Shown: piece after piece, positions 1 to 11,287 of the stretch
How positions within the stretch are numbered: the stretch's first letter is position 1
Layout of the letters: each line of letters starts with the position of its first letter
From: Quercus robur
Lineage: Eukaryota; Streptophyta; Magnoliopsida; Fagales; Fagaceae
Length of the DNA: 64,000 nt
Assembly: GCF_932294415.1 (NCBI RefSeq)
Contig: NC_065543.1
Span: 1,934,976-1,998,975, forward strand
Reading direction: 5' to 3'
Notes under the pieces: model-generated
What the model was told of the DNA's origin: nothing
The model's database searches: none
What the model saw: the letters and a program-made list of their open reading frames with translations, nothing else
Translations under genes and position numbers: made by a program

Positions 1-319
1 TCACCTAATCTATTGAAATTGGAAAAAAAAAACATTTGGTGACAAAATGTTTCGTCACTGAAAATAAGGTTTAGTGACGAAAATATTAGGTGACGAAAAG
101 CTTACGTCACCTATCATTTTTTATTGGTGACGAAAAAATTTCGTCACCAATCATTTTTTTATTGGTGACGAAACATTTTTGTCACCAATACATTCTATGA
201 CAGAGCTTAGGTGACGAATGTTGTTTTGCCACCATTTCGTCACCATATGTATTCGGTGACGAAATAAAGACATATTATGACGAAATGTTTCGTCACCATA
301 GTCCACTTTTGTTGTAGTA
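1..319. mobile_element. CACTA (En/Spm-like) transposon terminus with subterminal repeats
   Basis: The stretch is packed with short direct and inverted copies of a ggtgacgaaa / tttcgtcacc unit, the subterminal repeat pattern of plant CACTA elements. It stops at 307-319 with ttttgttgtagta, the complement of a CACTACAACAAAA-type terminal inverted repeat with a changed last base. The other end lies outside the window, so length and coding content are unknown. No transposase reading frame is visible here. Confidence 0.6.
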
Positions 320-499
320 TAAAACAAAATATACAAGCCCCAAAAAAATTAGCGCAATAACAAAACTTACCAATAGTAAAGTTAAAAATAATTAATCCTA
401 ATTAACAAATTTTACTCAAAACAAACAACTAGTCCTTTAAAAATTTTTAAACAAAATAATTATATCTTTACCTAGCAAAAAGCGCACGCATCAAAAACT

Positions 500-531
<32 letters not shown>

Positions 532-1178
532 ACTTAGATAAGAACCAGCAAAGCCAATGGTCAGAACCCCCCCCCCCCCCCCCCCCCCCCCCCCAACTTC
601 AAGTCCTTTCATCGTACCTGCATGAGTTTAATCTAGATTTGAATAATTAATCTAAGTAATTACTTAGCTAATTAACTTCAAGTCCTTTCTCCGCTCCTGC
701 ATGAGTTTAATCTAGATCTGAATAATTAATCTAAGTAACTACTTAGCTAATTAATTAGGTTAAACAAGTCTAGTTTGTAAGGGTCTAAACAAAACAAACA
801 ATTGGAAATTTCTATCACAACCCAAACCCTTCCCCTCCCTTTCAACTCCTAGGTGCTTAGGTGCCAATGGACCATCAATGTGTTATGCAATTGAAATATT
901 GGTTAAGTGTTCAAAGTATCAATTTTTTTTTTTACTAGCTTCGGTCTTTGATATATTATACTCTATTTTATAATTCCCTTTTAAAGTTAACAACTTTATG
1001 ATTTTTATTTTTTAAAATAAATAAATAAACAGTTAACAACTTTTTGTGTTAGGCTCGAACGTATGTTTTGCTAAACATGTGTTGGGCTTCACTCAATAAA
1101 GAGAAATTTGGGTCCATATGGATCTTTTTGTTAGACGCTGGCTTCATTTCTTTGTAACTATAAAGATTGTGACCCGCA
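320..1178. other. AT-rich intergenic DNA with homopolymer runs
   Basis: No gene is visible. The stretch contains an A run at about 509-530, an unusually long pure C run at 567-594, a two-copy tandem repeat (listed separately) and AT-rich sequence leading to the RLK-1 promoter. The C run is rare in such an AT-rich setting and may be partly an assembly or sequencing artefact. Confidence 0.6.
595..752. repeat. Two-copy tandem repeat, 79-bp unit
   Basis: Units 595-673 and 674-752 are about 90 percent identical, each starting aacttcaagtcctttc and ending acttagctaatt. The repeated text, and the sequence up to about 795, resembles in reverse orientation the first part of the LTR at 16208-17086 (shared ctagat..gaataattaatctaagtaa and tctagttt.taaggggtctaaac). 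This looks like a small fragment of the same LTR family that was duplicated in place. Confidence 0.7.
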
Positions 1179-1283
1179 TTGACTCTGTGATTGATCATTC
1201 GATAGAAGGAAATGTTGTTAGCCTATGTAAGAGGCTTGTCCTTTTTTCAAGATGCAAGGGACCACGCGCTTTCTCTTTTATAG
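1179..1283 (+). promoter_or_regulatory. Putative RLK-1 promoter: W-box and TATA-like element
   Basis: A TTGACT W-box core lies at 1179-1184 and a TTTTATAG TATA-like element at 1276-1283, about 140 bases before the start codon. The same layout occurs before RLK-5, which is the only reason to trust it. W-boxes are bound by WRKY factors in plant defence genes; a defence role here is inference. Confidence 0.4.
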
Positions 1284-1422
1284 CCAAGAATAAGTGTAAA
1301 GTGGTTCACATTTGGCCTTACTCCTTTGAGTACTGATTTCATAAGCAAAAGATTTTACAATCTAAGTTTCTTTTATTATTCTATCTAGTTCCTGTCATCT
1401 TATTTCGTACGTGTCAATACTC

Positions 1423-4400
1423 ATGCTGCTAAAATCTCAAACCCAAATGGTTCTTAATTCAAGAGCTCTTGTTTTGCTCCACATTCTTGTCTGGTCATTG
1501 CCAGATACACTTACCCTGAGTTCTGGTACCCTGAACGATATCTCTTGCTTGAAATCTATTAGAGATTCCTTAGAAGATCCTCTCAATCACATAGCCACTT
1601 CTTGGACCTTCAACAACCTCACAGAAGATTCTATCTGTGGATATGTTGGGGTCAGTTGTTGGTACATATCTGAGAGTAGGGTTCGAGGTGTGCAACTGGC
1701 CAACATGGGGCTCAAGGGCAAGTTCCCTAGGGGCCTTGTGGACTGCAGCGAACTTAGAATCTTAGACCTTTCAGGTAATGTAATTTCAGGATCAATCCCA
1801 CGTGATATCAATGAAATACTGCCGGCCGTAGAAGTGCTCAAACTCTCAAACAATAACTTGTCTGGAGAAATCCCATCGAGTATAGGTAATTGCTCTAATC
1901 TGGAGGTTCTCATACTCGACAACAACAGGCTAATGGGGCAAATACCTCAGCAACTCAACCAGCTCATCCGTCTAGAAATCTTTAGTGTTGCTAATAATTT
2001 GTTGTCAGGGCCAGTGCCAGACTTTGTTAACATCACTACAATCAAGCCTGAGAGCTATGTAAATAATAGTGGACTATGTGGAGGGCCTTTCGAATATTGC
2101 CGTAAAAAGCATAGATGGAGCTTTGAAATTTCTTTCAGGAGTGGGTTTGTAGTTGGTTTTGTGGTTTTTGCCTTTTCATATACAGCTTTTTTTACCTACT
2201 ATTTTAATCTTTGTGTGGGATCAAACAAGAGGAATAAGATAATGCCAACAAATACTACAGAATTGACAGTGACCGGGAAGAACATCGCTGAAAAAGTTGA
2301 TCAAGTTACCCAATTGATGAAGGTACTTTTTCTCACTCTATTAAAAGTGCTAGGGGCAAGTAAATATATAATAAGGGATAGTGCAAAGTCACATGCGATA
2401 TTGATTGTAAAGAAAAATCAGTTTTTTTGAAAAATTAGTTGAAATGATAGTTTCTTACAATGATTCGTGATTGGTGTATTGACTTGTTATGTGTTGTGGG
2501 TCAAATAACTGTTATATATACATGGCATTTAGTCTATTCCACGAATTTGTTGATATATATATATTTTTTTGAGAAGCAAAAAAAAAAAAAAAAAAAAAAA
2601 AATTATTGTTAGTGATAAATGAGATTATTTCTTTGAAGTAAAATTTCAAATGCTTAAAAATATTACTAAAGCAAAAATTAACTCATGACGCGTGAATAGA
2701 ACTAAAAATACATTACAAATATGTTCAATTTAAATTTAATATAAATGATAGGTGTGTTGTAAAATTGTATAGTATAAATGATAAAGTAGCTTTTGAGATG
2801 ATAAAATTGATTTTTTTTAGATACTGGATGTGAATGCTCTAAGTTACTTTGATCCTTCCATTGTTCATATTCAAATTTCCTAAACAGTGTGTATATCAAT
2901 TTGTGATATGGGTTTATACATATCATTTTAGTGCTAAAGTTAGTCTCCCCAAGGGAAGATTTCTATCTCTATCCCAGTTGGAACTTAGAACATTCCTTGC
3001 GTTTGCATGATCATTACTTTTTTGTCATTGATTTTTCAAAGATGTTGATTTTCTCTCAAAATACACAAGCGATGGAAAAGATGGTCTTATATTTAGTGCA
3101 GTGTCATCAATGAGCTGAAGCGTCTTGCTGTGTTTATAATGTTCTAAGAACACTTTGAAAACAGAAATCAGAAAATATTCTTCCAAATGATTTTATTCTT
3201 TTTCCAAAACCCAAAATACATTATTCACTTAAAATTTAGTTGATGAGCAATTTTAAATTCACTCCATAAAGTTTAAAGCGAATGCTTGTAGTATGTAAAA
3301 CCTTAAAATATTACTTTTAGTCCTTACTTAACTTAAAGTCACTGTTTTTAGTCTTTGTGGAGTGATGATGTGTTATTTTTTAGTTTAATCGTATTATTTA
3401 AGGGACTAGAAGTGATAACTTTAAACTTGGACTACTAAAATTGTTCATGTTCAAAATTTTAGAGACCAACAATGTATTTAAGTTATTTATTTATTTATAA
3501 TGCCAGTTTACAAAACAAGAAACTAATTTAGAGTATAGTTCAATAGAAGCCCAATTTCTGTTACTCTCACAATTTGTCAGTCGTAGGCAAGCAATATTGC
3601 CACCTAAAAAACAATATAAATGCTGTTAAATACTGTTGTAATTTTTTATTAGCACTAACCCAGAATGGCAAATGATTATTGATCCACAGATTTCTCAATT
3701 GGGCAGAAAAGTTACTAGAGTGAGCTTTGCAGAACTTAAAGAAGCAACAGGCAATTTCAACAGACACAATTAGATTGGGTTGGGAAAGATTGGGATAATG
3801 TACAAGGCAGTGCTTCCAAATGGTTATCCCCTTGCAGTTAAGAGGCTATACGAGTCTCAACCTTTTGAGAAACAATTCAAATCTGAGTTATCAGCTCTGG
3901 CTAGATTGAGACACAATAACATAATTCCCCTCTTGGGTTACTGTAGAGAAAGGAAGGAAATGCTTCTAGTATACCAATATATATCGAATGGTAACCTTTA
4001 TGGCTGGCTACATGCTGGGAAAAACAAAGATACGATCTTGGATTGGCCTTTGAGGATTAAAATCGCCATTGGGTTAGCGAGAGGCCTAGCATGCCTTCAC
4101 CATAATTGTCATTTCTCGGTAGTCCATCTCAGCTTGAGTTCGAATGCTATCTTACTTGATCAGAATTTTGAGGCCAAGATATCAAATTTTGGAGAGGCAA
4201 TAATATTGAAACCTGGAGGGCTAATGTTTGTGAAGTCAAGTGATGTCTATGATTTTGATGGCAGTGGGGTTAGGGAGTTGGATTTTTACAAAAAGGATGT
4301 CTATGATTTTGGCATTTTGCTTCTTGAGCTAATTACAGGAAAGCCACCCATTCAAATAAATAATTATTCGAACCGTTTGGATGGGTGTTACGTTGATTGG

Positions 4401-4682
4401 ATTACTTGTCTTTTGACTAGCCCTTCTTTAATGTGCAATTTCATTGATAAATCTCTTATTGGGTCAGGTTTTGATAATGAAATCTTTCAGTTGCTCAGAA
4501 TTGCCAGTGCCTGCATTAAGCCCTTATCTTGTCAAAGGCCCACAACCCTTGAATTGTACCATGCGATAAGCATCCTTGGAGAGAATTCTGGCCTCATAAA
4601 TAATGATACTGAGATATTGAGACAATCTGAAATTGCTACTACCAGTACTTCAAATGAAATTGTTGATGTTGAAAGTACATAG
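1423..4682 (+). CDS. RLK-1: LRR receptor-like pseudokinase (BIR1/At5g48380-like), one in-frame stop
   Basis: Two exons: 1423-2322 and 3690-4682, intron phase 0, donor gtactt, acceptor ccacag. I chose the ATG at 1423 because RLK-5 has the same start context; an ATG at 1447 is possible. Exon 1 gives a signal peptide (residues about 9-33), LRRNT with a cysteine pair, about five LRRs of the SGxIP type and a transmembrane segment near 241-265. Exon 2 gives a kinase fold: glycine loop GLGKIG, the beta3 lysine in LAVKRL, but HLS instead of HRD, NFG instead of DFG, and no APE segment before KKDVYDFG. By BIR1 analogy it would sit in the plasma membrane and bind partner receptors rather than phosphorylate. 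A TAG at 3771-3773 (residue 328) interrupts an otherwise open 630-codon frame, just before the glycine loop. Compared with RLK-5, about 12 juxtamembrane codons next to the donor are missing. The 1.37-kb intron carries an A run at 2578-2602 and a lone gatgtgaatgctctaag Harbinger-MITE-like end near 2828. It may be a young pseudogene. Confidence 0.75.
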
Positions 4683-5562
4683 AACTACTGAAGCATGACA
4701 GACAAAGTGGAGCATTAAGTCAGAATTCCTCCAGTCGAGGAGGTTGTTTGCTTCTTGTAATCTTTTGTTGTTCTCAGCATCTTTTTGTCACTTGTGGGAA
4801 AAGCCGTTTTTTTTTTTCGCATCTATAGGTTATGATTTTAGAGTGCATGGTCCGGATTGCACAATATTGATGTTCTTTTTTCTTTTGGGTTGTATGCTAT
4901 TGGCGGAAAAATTATATAGTTTTTATTTTTTTTAGAAAGATTATATTATATAGTTGCCATGAATAGGTTGTTGATACTGCAATGATACATCATGAGTGCA
5001 ATTATAACATTTAGACAGAAAATCCCCAACACATATCAGTCAAAAAGTAGAAGATATTCAGCCTCTCTTGCTCTGTTCTCTGAGTTCTCCCTCTTGCAAA
5101 GCCATTCCGCCGTAGATCGTCGTATATCGGTGACCAATGATGTCATTCCGCCCTTGCCAAAGTTCTGCCGGTAAGCTTTAAAATTTGAGTTGATTTTGGG
5201 GTTTGAGTTGTGATAAACAGACAAAATGAGGCAGAATATTAATTAAGAGAGAGAAAGCGATAGAGAACTACCGCCTACGATGGTGGTGGCGAAAATCGAT
5301 GAGGGCAGAGCGCTTAGCTTTCTGCCATGGCCTTGGGCGAGAGAGAGAGAATAGAGAGAATGTTCATTGGTCCAGTTCTATTTACGTTTAAACCCAAACA
5401 ACCAAGCCTGAATAGACATGAGCCAGCGACCCAACCAATTCACACTAAAGCCCAGATTGCAATGTAACCCAACTCAAGCCAAGCCCACAACAAAAATATA
5501 CCAACAACCTAACTCAAAAATAATTCTACTATCAGTCAAAATAATAATAATAATTAATATTA
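4683..5562. other. RLK-1 3' flank and AT-rich spacer
   Basis: No convincing gene. The first 250 bases are the RLK-1 3' UTR and flank. At 5050-5175 there is a CT-rich stretch followed by cgccg-type coding-looking sequence ending in a gtaagc donor-like site. At 5270-5350 a GC-richer, GA-repeat stretch reads on the minus strand like a 5' UTR but stops after a few codons. The sequence from 5363 is repetitive and AT-rich up to the Helitron. Confidence 0.5.
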
Positions 5563-6536
5563 TCTATATATATATAAAACCGAAGCCTTTGCTGGCACCA
5601 CAATTTTCCACGTCAGCATAATATTTAAAAAATAAAAAATAAATAAAAATTATAACTCCTCAAAACCCTAGCAACTTTACCCCTCTCTCAAGTTAAGAAA
5701 TATAAAGCCACGGTTTCTGCAAACTCTCTCTCTCCAGATGTAGGAAGCCCTAAAGCATTCAAGATTTACAATGCACGGTATAGATTTTAGCTTATAAAGT
5801 TCAGCTTTTGTAAGGTTAGTTTTGTTTATATATTAATTAATACATAGTACTTTGTTCACCATTGAATACTCATATAATCAATTTCCAATTCAGTGTTCAA
5901 TAATTAAACCAAAATTCTACCAAAATTCTAACTGCGCTATCGTAAAATGTTATTATTAGTATGAATTTTATGGAGTTGCGGTGTTCAAGAATTAAACCAA
6001 AATTCTTTTAAATTATCTATAATATTTTGTCATTTGAAAATTTTATCTCTTTGATTTTAGTATATTGTGTTTCTTAAGCTATAGAGAGATTTTCTTTAGT
6101 TTCTACAAACTCTCTCTCTCTCCAGATGTAGGAAGTCCTAAACGCACGGTATAGCATTCAAGATCTACAACTCACGGTATAGATTTTAGCTTATAAAGTT
6201 CAGCTTTTGTAAGGTTAGTTTGTTTATATATTTAGTCCTTATGTTTAGGTTTAGGTTTAGGTTTTAAGAGATTTATATATTACTACTATGTGGCTGAATT
6301 TCCCGTGACATCAGTTTTATATTTTTTTTTATTATTTTTTTTTAAATTTGTTTTATGAAAGGTTAGTTTGTTTACATCAGTTCTTTATCTCAAAGATAAG
6401 GCTTTTATTTCTACCTCAAGAACTATTTAGGTATGTATCCCTTGCAAGCACACATGAACTTAAATTGTCTTTTAATATATGCATGCTTTATTATTTTCTA
6501 ATAGTTTTCCCGTGCATCGCACGGGTTAGCGACTAG
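5563..6536 (+). mobile_element. Non-autonomous Helitron, 974 bp
   Basis: It starts with TC followed by TATATATATAAAACC and ends with the hairpin CCCGTGC-atc-GCACGGG, then ttagcga and CTAG. The insertion lies between a host A (5562) and T (6537), the Helitron target preference. No RepHel coding sequence is seen. Inside, a roughly 120-bp block (about 5715-5830) recurs at about 6105-6235 as an imperfect direct repeat. Confidence 0.85.
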
Positions 6537-7463
6537 TGTATATATAAAACTGAAACTTTGAAGTACCCACAATTTTCCACATCAGCATTAATTAATTAAA
6601 TATTTTAATTAATTAATATTATAATTACAAAATACAGTAATTATTCAGCATTATCTAAATATCATTCTTCCCCAACCAAATACACCAGATACTTTGTCAC
6701 GCTAAACTCTCCACCCCCATCACTTAAAACTCACCCTTTCCTTCCCCCAAAATCAAAACCCAAAACTCAATTCCTCCCACCGCCGTCGCCGCTACTGTTG
6801 TCGCCGTCGCCACCACGGATCACCACCACCACATTTTCCCTTTGCATCTCCATCGTCTGTTTCCTAATATCTACGTTCATAGTTTTTTTTTTTGGGGAGG
6901 GGGGGGGGGGTTGATTTGGAAAACCGGTTTTGCTGTTGATTCACCATCAATCTCCTCTTTCACAGGCAACTTCTTTTCTCTTTTTTCTCTCTTTGGAACA
7001 TTGGGCATTCAGGTTTTTCTCTCTCACTCTTTGGGTTTTCAGTTTTGGTAGATATTTGGATTCCAATTGGTTCTTAATTTTTCCACTCCTACATAGAATT
7101 TTGATTTTTAGGTTATTGAATGTTTTCGTAGATATTTAGATTCCAATTGGTTCTTAATTTTTCCACTCCTACTTAGAATTTTGATTTTAGGTTTTTGAAT
7201 TTCTTGATTTTAGCTAATCAGTGAATGTTCATAGCTAATAAGAATGCTTTTAAATTTTCTCAATCTTTGCAAGTACCTCAATGTTGGTAATTGTAAGGGA
7301 AAACTTCATATCCATTACCTACAAACTTCTGATTACTCATGCTTTCAGGTAATGCATTCACCTACATGCAGTTTTGAAATATTCCTTTCAAGTTATGCTT
7401 TCTGACAAGCGTTTAGGTCTTATGCATCTTAGAATATTAAAATTTTGGAAATTTTGGTAGGGT

Positions 7464-7542
7464 GCTCATGACTCAAGTAAAAAGGGGGCTAATTCCGAAG
7501 AAGCTGCAGATAACCAGTCCTTCCTTGCATCAGGGGGCCGCA
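7464..7542 (+). pseudogene. Possible captured exon, unidentified
   Basis: After an acceptor-like tggtag, one frame reads GAHDSSKKGANSEEAADN and on to a TGA at about 7545. It is serine-, lysine- and glutamate-rich like a protein linker. It lies in the Helitron upstream of the FHA-like island and could come from the same donor gene. I do not recognise the protein; this may be chance. Confidence 0.25.
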
Positions 7543-8457
7543 ATTGAATGATCCATCTTTATGATGTCAGTAGGTTTACTACGTTCCTCTGTTTTTTATT
7601 TTTATTTTGTTAATCTCTGCCCAGTCACTAGGGTTTCTGTACTTTTGTTTATCTCTGTGAGTTGTGGACTTCTTTCATTGTAATTTTGGATGGTTCTTCA
7701 TTTTGAACGAAACTTCCTGAATTTGCTGCAATCCTTGATGGGTATTGCTTAATGAAAAGTTGTCTGTCTCATATATGTGACTTCAACCTTTTTTTTTTTT
7801 TTTTTTTTTTTAATCTAAGTTTAATATCAAGGTTAGCAATCTGACACTGACCCAAAAAACAAATGAAATAAATATGACTCTAGGCTTACTTTGTCTTGAA
7901 GATTTTCTGTTTTTTTTTTCTTTTTTCTTTTTTTTCATATAGCGGGTAATTCATTTGTGTATTTTAAAGACATTTTAATGGGTAATATAATATTTTTGTC
8001 TTGGTTTGTTTCAAATTGTAATTTATAGGTCTTAATTTTATGTTTTTAGTTAGGCTGTAGCTGTTGCTTTGCAGATAGCTTTTGTTTGCAGCATATATTT
8101 TTTGAAATTCATGCATATATTTTTAGGACATGAACTTTCTACTAAGAAGACAAATGCTAGGTACATGGAACTTTTCTTCCTTCTAATTTCAATTGGGTAT
8201 TTGTTCTTGTGCTCCTTATTTTGAACTATGGTAGGGCAATTGATGTTTGTCTGGATTTTTGCTGCCTAGAATGTTACTTTTATGTGGATGAAATATCTTA
8301 AAGTGCATATTGGGTTTTTATTATTGGATATTTTGTTGCTCTTATTACTGCATGGCTGAATAGAGTCTTCCTTGATTGCATATACAAACATAGATGATTT
8401 TGAAAGAATTGGAAACGGCATTTATTTTTTGGCTTTGGAATATATTTTTGACTGCAG

Positions 8458-8541
8458 GGAAAATATCATATCTCAATTGGGAGAGGTTGAGGAAGAATAG
8501 GGTCAAAGTCGAAGTTCGACATGGAGATATTATCTCATTTG
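8458..8541 (+). pseudogene. Captured exon resembling an FHA domain
   Basis: An 84-base island between an acceptor (gactgcag) and a donor (gtaaga) reads, in one open frame, SYLNWERLRKN..VEVRHGDIISF. The T/SYLN followed by HGDIISF fits the second half of a forkhead-associated (phosphothreonine-binding) domain in plant proteins (NGTxLN ... HGDxI). The rest of the domain is not found beside it. It lies inside the 6537-10463 Helitron, so it is most likely a captured, non-functional gene piece. Identification is from recognised motif spacing only, with no search run. Confidence 0.45.
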
Positions 8542-9823
8542 GTAAGAATATCATTCCATATTTTTATATATGATAAATGTTACTGATGTGGTAGATATTT
8601 ACTATCTAATTTAAAAAAAAAAAAAAAATGCTTTGGGTGAGGTGGGTTAGGCTGATTTCAAGACTCAAACTTGGAACACATTGCTTGAGGCATACATAAC
8701 TTGACATCACAATGTCTTTTATTTTAATTTTCTCAATAATCTATAGGATTGGTCTTTGATTCTGTAGGCTCTTTGAACAAATTGAATTTGAGGAATTGTT
8801 ACCCTTAAAACATATATTCATATGCTTTCAAGTGATCATGTTTGACAACCTACATAGTTATTAACCTTTTTTTCTCCTTCAACTTATAACTTGCATTTGC
8901 GTTTGCATTTGTTTACAAAGAATTTCTTGTGTCTACACCGATGCCAGATGGTGTAGTTTTAATAAGAAAAGAAGGTATATTCTTGATTATGTGTTATTCA
9001 ATTTAATGGTATTTTGTTGTATATTTGCTTCTCATAGTGCTTATTAAAAGTGGCTGTATTGGATATTGCATGATAGTGGTAATGTTTTTTAGAGACTTTT
9101 AATTATTGATTTGTCCTTTTCAATGTTGGGCTTTTCTGGGTTTTGCATGTAATGCTTTTCTTAAAATTTTAGTTGATAATCTATTTGATTGATGAGGGGA
9201 AAAATTCAAACGCCTTGATTTGAATTATATGGAGTAGCAAGTATGGTTAAGCTATATATAGGTAAATCATTTCAAATTTTTGCAACATTCCTTGTATAAT
9301 GTTTTGAAGATAAAATGTTAAGGATAGTTTTTTCTTTAAAAAAATATTATGTAGAGGGTTGTAATTTAGTGCTGGAGTTTTTTAATCACATTTATGATGA
9401 GTATTTTTGCTATATGTTATGTATATTAAGCAAGTTTAGGGGTGATATTGTCAAATTTACATCTTGAGAACTTTGAAATCTTTGTGAACATGTAATTTTT
9501 TTTGTTCTGCCTCCTGTCCATGGTTGTGGCATGTTCTTTTTGATTTTAGGGTAAGGGTTCTATAGATTTCTTAGAGTAATGCAGGATGGAGGTTGTCTAA
9601 TCTTAGCTTTTGAGTAAAATTTGATGGCCAAAATTGCACCATATTTGTCACAAATAAAAGATATATGTTGCAACTAACAATGGCAAAATTGCTGATTAAT
9701 GTGCAATCATTAAAATGTTAAATTTTGGTTCAAAGGTTGATATCAACCTAATTTTTTGCATCTGTTACAATTTTAAGTGAATACATGTAAATTTGTTCAA
9801 ATGTTAATTTTTATGCCTTACAG

Positions 9824-9900
9824 GGCTTTGAGGAGTACTTAAATTTGATTTTGGATGATGATGGAAAAGTCAACATCAAGAGGAAGAGAAAAAAACTTTA
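9824..9900 (+). pseudogene. Captured exon resembling small nuclear ribonucleoprotein E (SmE)
   Basis: After a good acceptor (ttatgccttacag) the frame reads GFEEYLNLILDDDGKVNIKR and then a lysine-rich run. This parallels the Sm1-fold segment of eukaryotic SmE (GFDEYMNLVLDDAEEVN..), including the conserved GF-EY-N-L-LDD spacing. The rest of SmE (the N-terminal helix before it and the RILLKGDNITL segment after it) is not found. SmE is part of the spliceosomal Sm ring; this copy cannot make one. Its place inside a Helitron fits capture from a host SmE gene, exon plus flanking intron. Confidence 0.55.
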
Positions 9901-10463
9901 CGTGGATTCATTTTCTCATTTTCCTTTACTTCTAATCTCCCAAATGTGCATACTCTGAATGTGGTACATCTATTTTGTTATGGGTCAATTACATCAAAAA
10001 AAATGTAAAGGGTAGATTCTTCTTAAGAGATGCAACACAACAACCACCTCTCTCTCTCTTTCTCACAATAGTGGAAAGTGATGATTTCAGCAATTGTGTA
10101 AATTGACATTATATTTCCTTTTCAATCCCATTGAGGTCTAGCATCTTTGTTTATTGGCAATGTTAGAATTTAGATACATCTTGGATCAAGAATGATTAAT
10201 GTAATTATGAAAAATATTTTATTGAATGAGTATGGAATTAACTATATTTGTGTAATTAATTGTATTAGAGTGCACTAATATTAGTTATATATTTTCTAAA
10301 TATGATCTCAAGCTCTTGGTTATCACGATATCTCATTGGATGTGATAGATTTTATTGGTTTGGTATATAATTTATACCATGATCTTTATTTATTATTATT
10401 TTTTTTTTCATATTGGGGAAGTTATCAATAGCTTTCCCGTGCATCGCACGGGTTAGCGACTAG

Positions 10464-10914
10464 TAATAATAATAATAATTCTACTATATAAAATTCCCAA
10501 ACCCAAAATCTGAATTTCCTAACTAATAATAATAATAAAACCCCAACAACACATAAATAATTACAAAATTACTCCAAACCTCCTTGGCATCACATAAATA
10601 ATTAATTTTAGATATGTTTTCAAGCTTTTTTTTTTTTTTTTTGAGAAATAAACACACACAAACAAGGAAGAGGAAAATGGATTCTAAAAATATTTAAAAT
10701 ATACATAAAAATAAATATTAAGTAATTAATTAATAGCCGTACTCTAGATGTATACCCTAAGTTTTCAAGAAATGTTGTACTCACGTACTCGTACCCGACT
10801 CCATGCAACTTAGTAGATAATTTTGGCATTCCTAAGCTTTTTTCTATTGATGAAATGAAATGAATAGAAGTGTTGATGAGTAGGATAACATTTTGCAAAA
10901 CACCCGTAAATTCA
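10464..10914. other. AT-rich spacer
   Basis: No gene is seen. The stretch contains taa/aat trinucleotide runs directly after the Helitron, a T run at 10625-10642 and otherwise unremarkable AT-rich sequence. Confidence 0.5.
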
Positions 10915-11052
10915 GGGCTCGTTTGATAATGTTGTTCTAGTAACATTGTTTGTATTTTTGTAAATATGTGTGGGTCAAAAAGTGTGTAAAAATATGTGTA
11001 ATGTTGTTTAAACGCTGAAATTGTTATTTAAAATACACTACCAAACAACCCC
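10915..11052. mobile_element. MITE, 138 bp, TIR gggctcgtttg / ccaaacaacccc
   Basis: The ends are imperfect inverted repeats and are flanked by the 3-bp duplication tca (10912-10914 and 11053-11055). A related copy lies at 22632-22755 (shared tgttgtttaa and gtgag/ggtcaaaaagtgt internal text). Probably Harbinger-like given the 3-bp target site; the superfamily is not certain. Confidence 0.65.
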
Positions 11053-11287
11053 TCACTTTCTTCGATGACATGTCAATTGTCATGGAATTTCACAAAAAAA
11101 ATAACACCACAATTTTCTACCTCTAAAGAAACACACGTATTTTGGGTACACAAATTGTTGCCAATCTAAAATAATGGTAATAGAAAACGTGAACTCGATA
11201 AGAAAAAAAAATGTTACAAGTTGCAAGTTGAGTTACAGTAGACATCTCTATTAACTCTTAACGTTTAGGTTCTTAAGATATAGCTTA

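Larger units (their letters stand above)
6537..10463 (+). mobile_element. Larger Helitron of the same family, carrying gene-fragment exons
   Basis: The left end (tgtatatataaaactgaaac..) matches the left end of the 5563-6536 element over about 60 bases, with one change in the leading dinucleotide. The right end has the identical CCCGTGC-atc-GCACGGG hairpin and CTAG at 10460-10463 before a T. The two elements sit head to tail, so the smaller one inserted at the A|T at the left edge of the larger one. Internally there is no Rep or helicase frame. Instead there are GT/AG-bounded exon-like islands (8458-8541 and from 9824) typical of captured host genes. A proline-poor GC-rich leader at 6775-6850 resembles a first exon. 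Confidence 0.75.

Noticed and set aside
1-319. CRISPR-like repeat array of ggtgacgaaa units
   Set aside because: The units are short, occur in both orientations with irregular spacing in a plant nuclear context, and end in a CACTA terminal repeat.
10620-10946. 108-codon minus-strand open frame
   Set aside because: It starts inside a MITE and ends in a poly-T tract; the peptide is composition-driven and not recognised.
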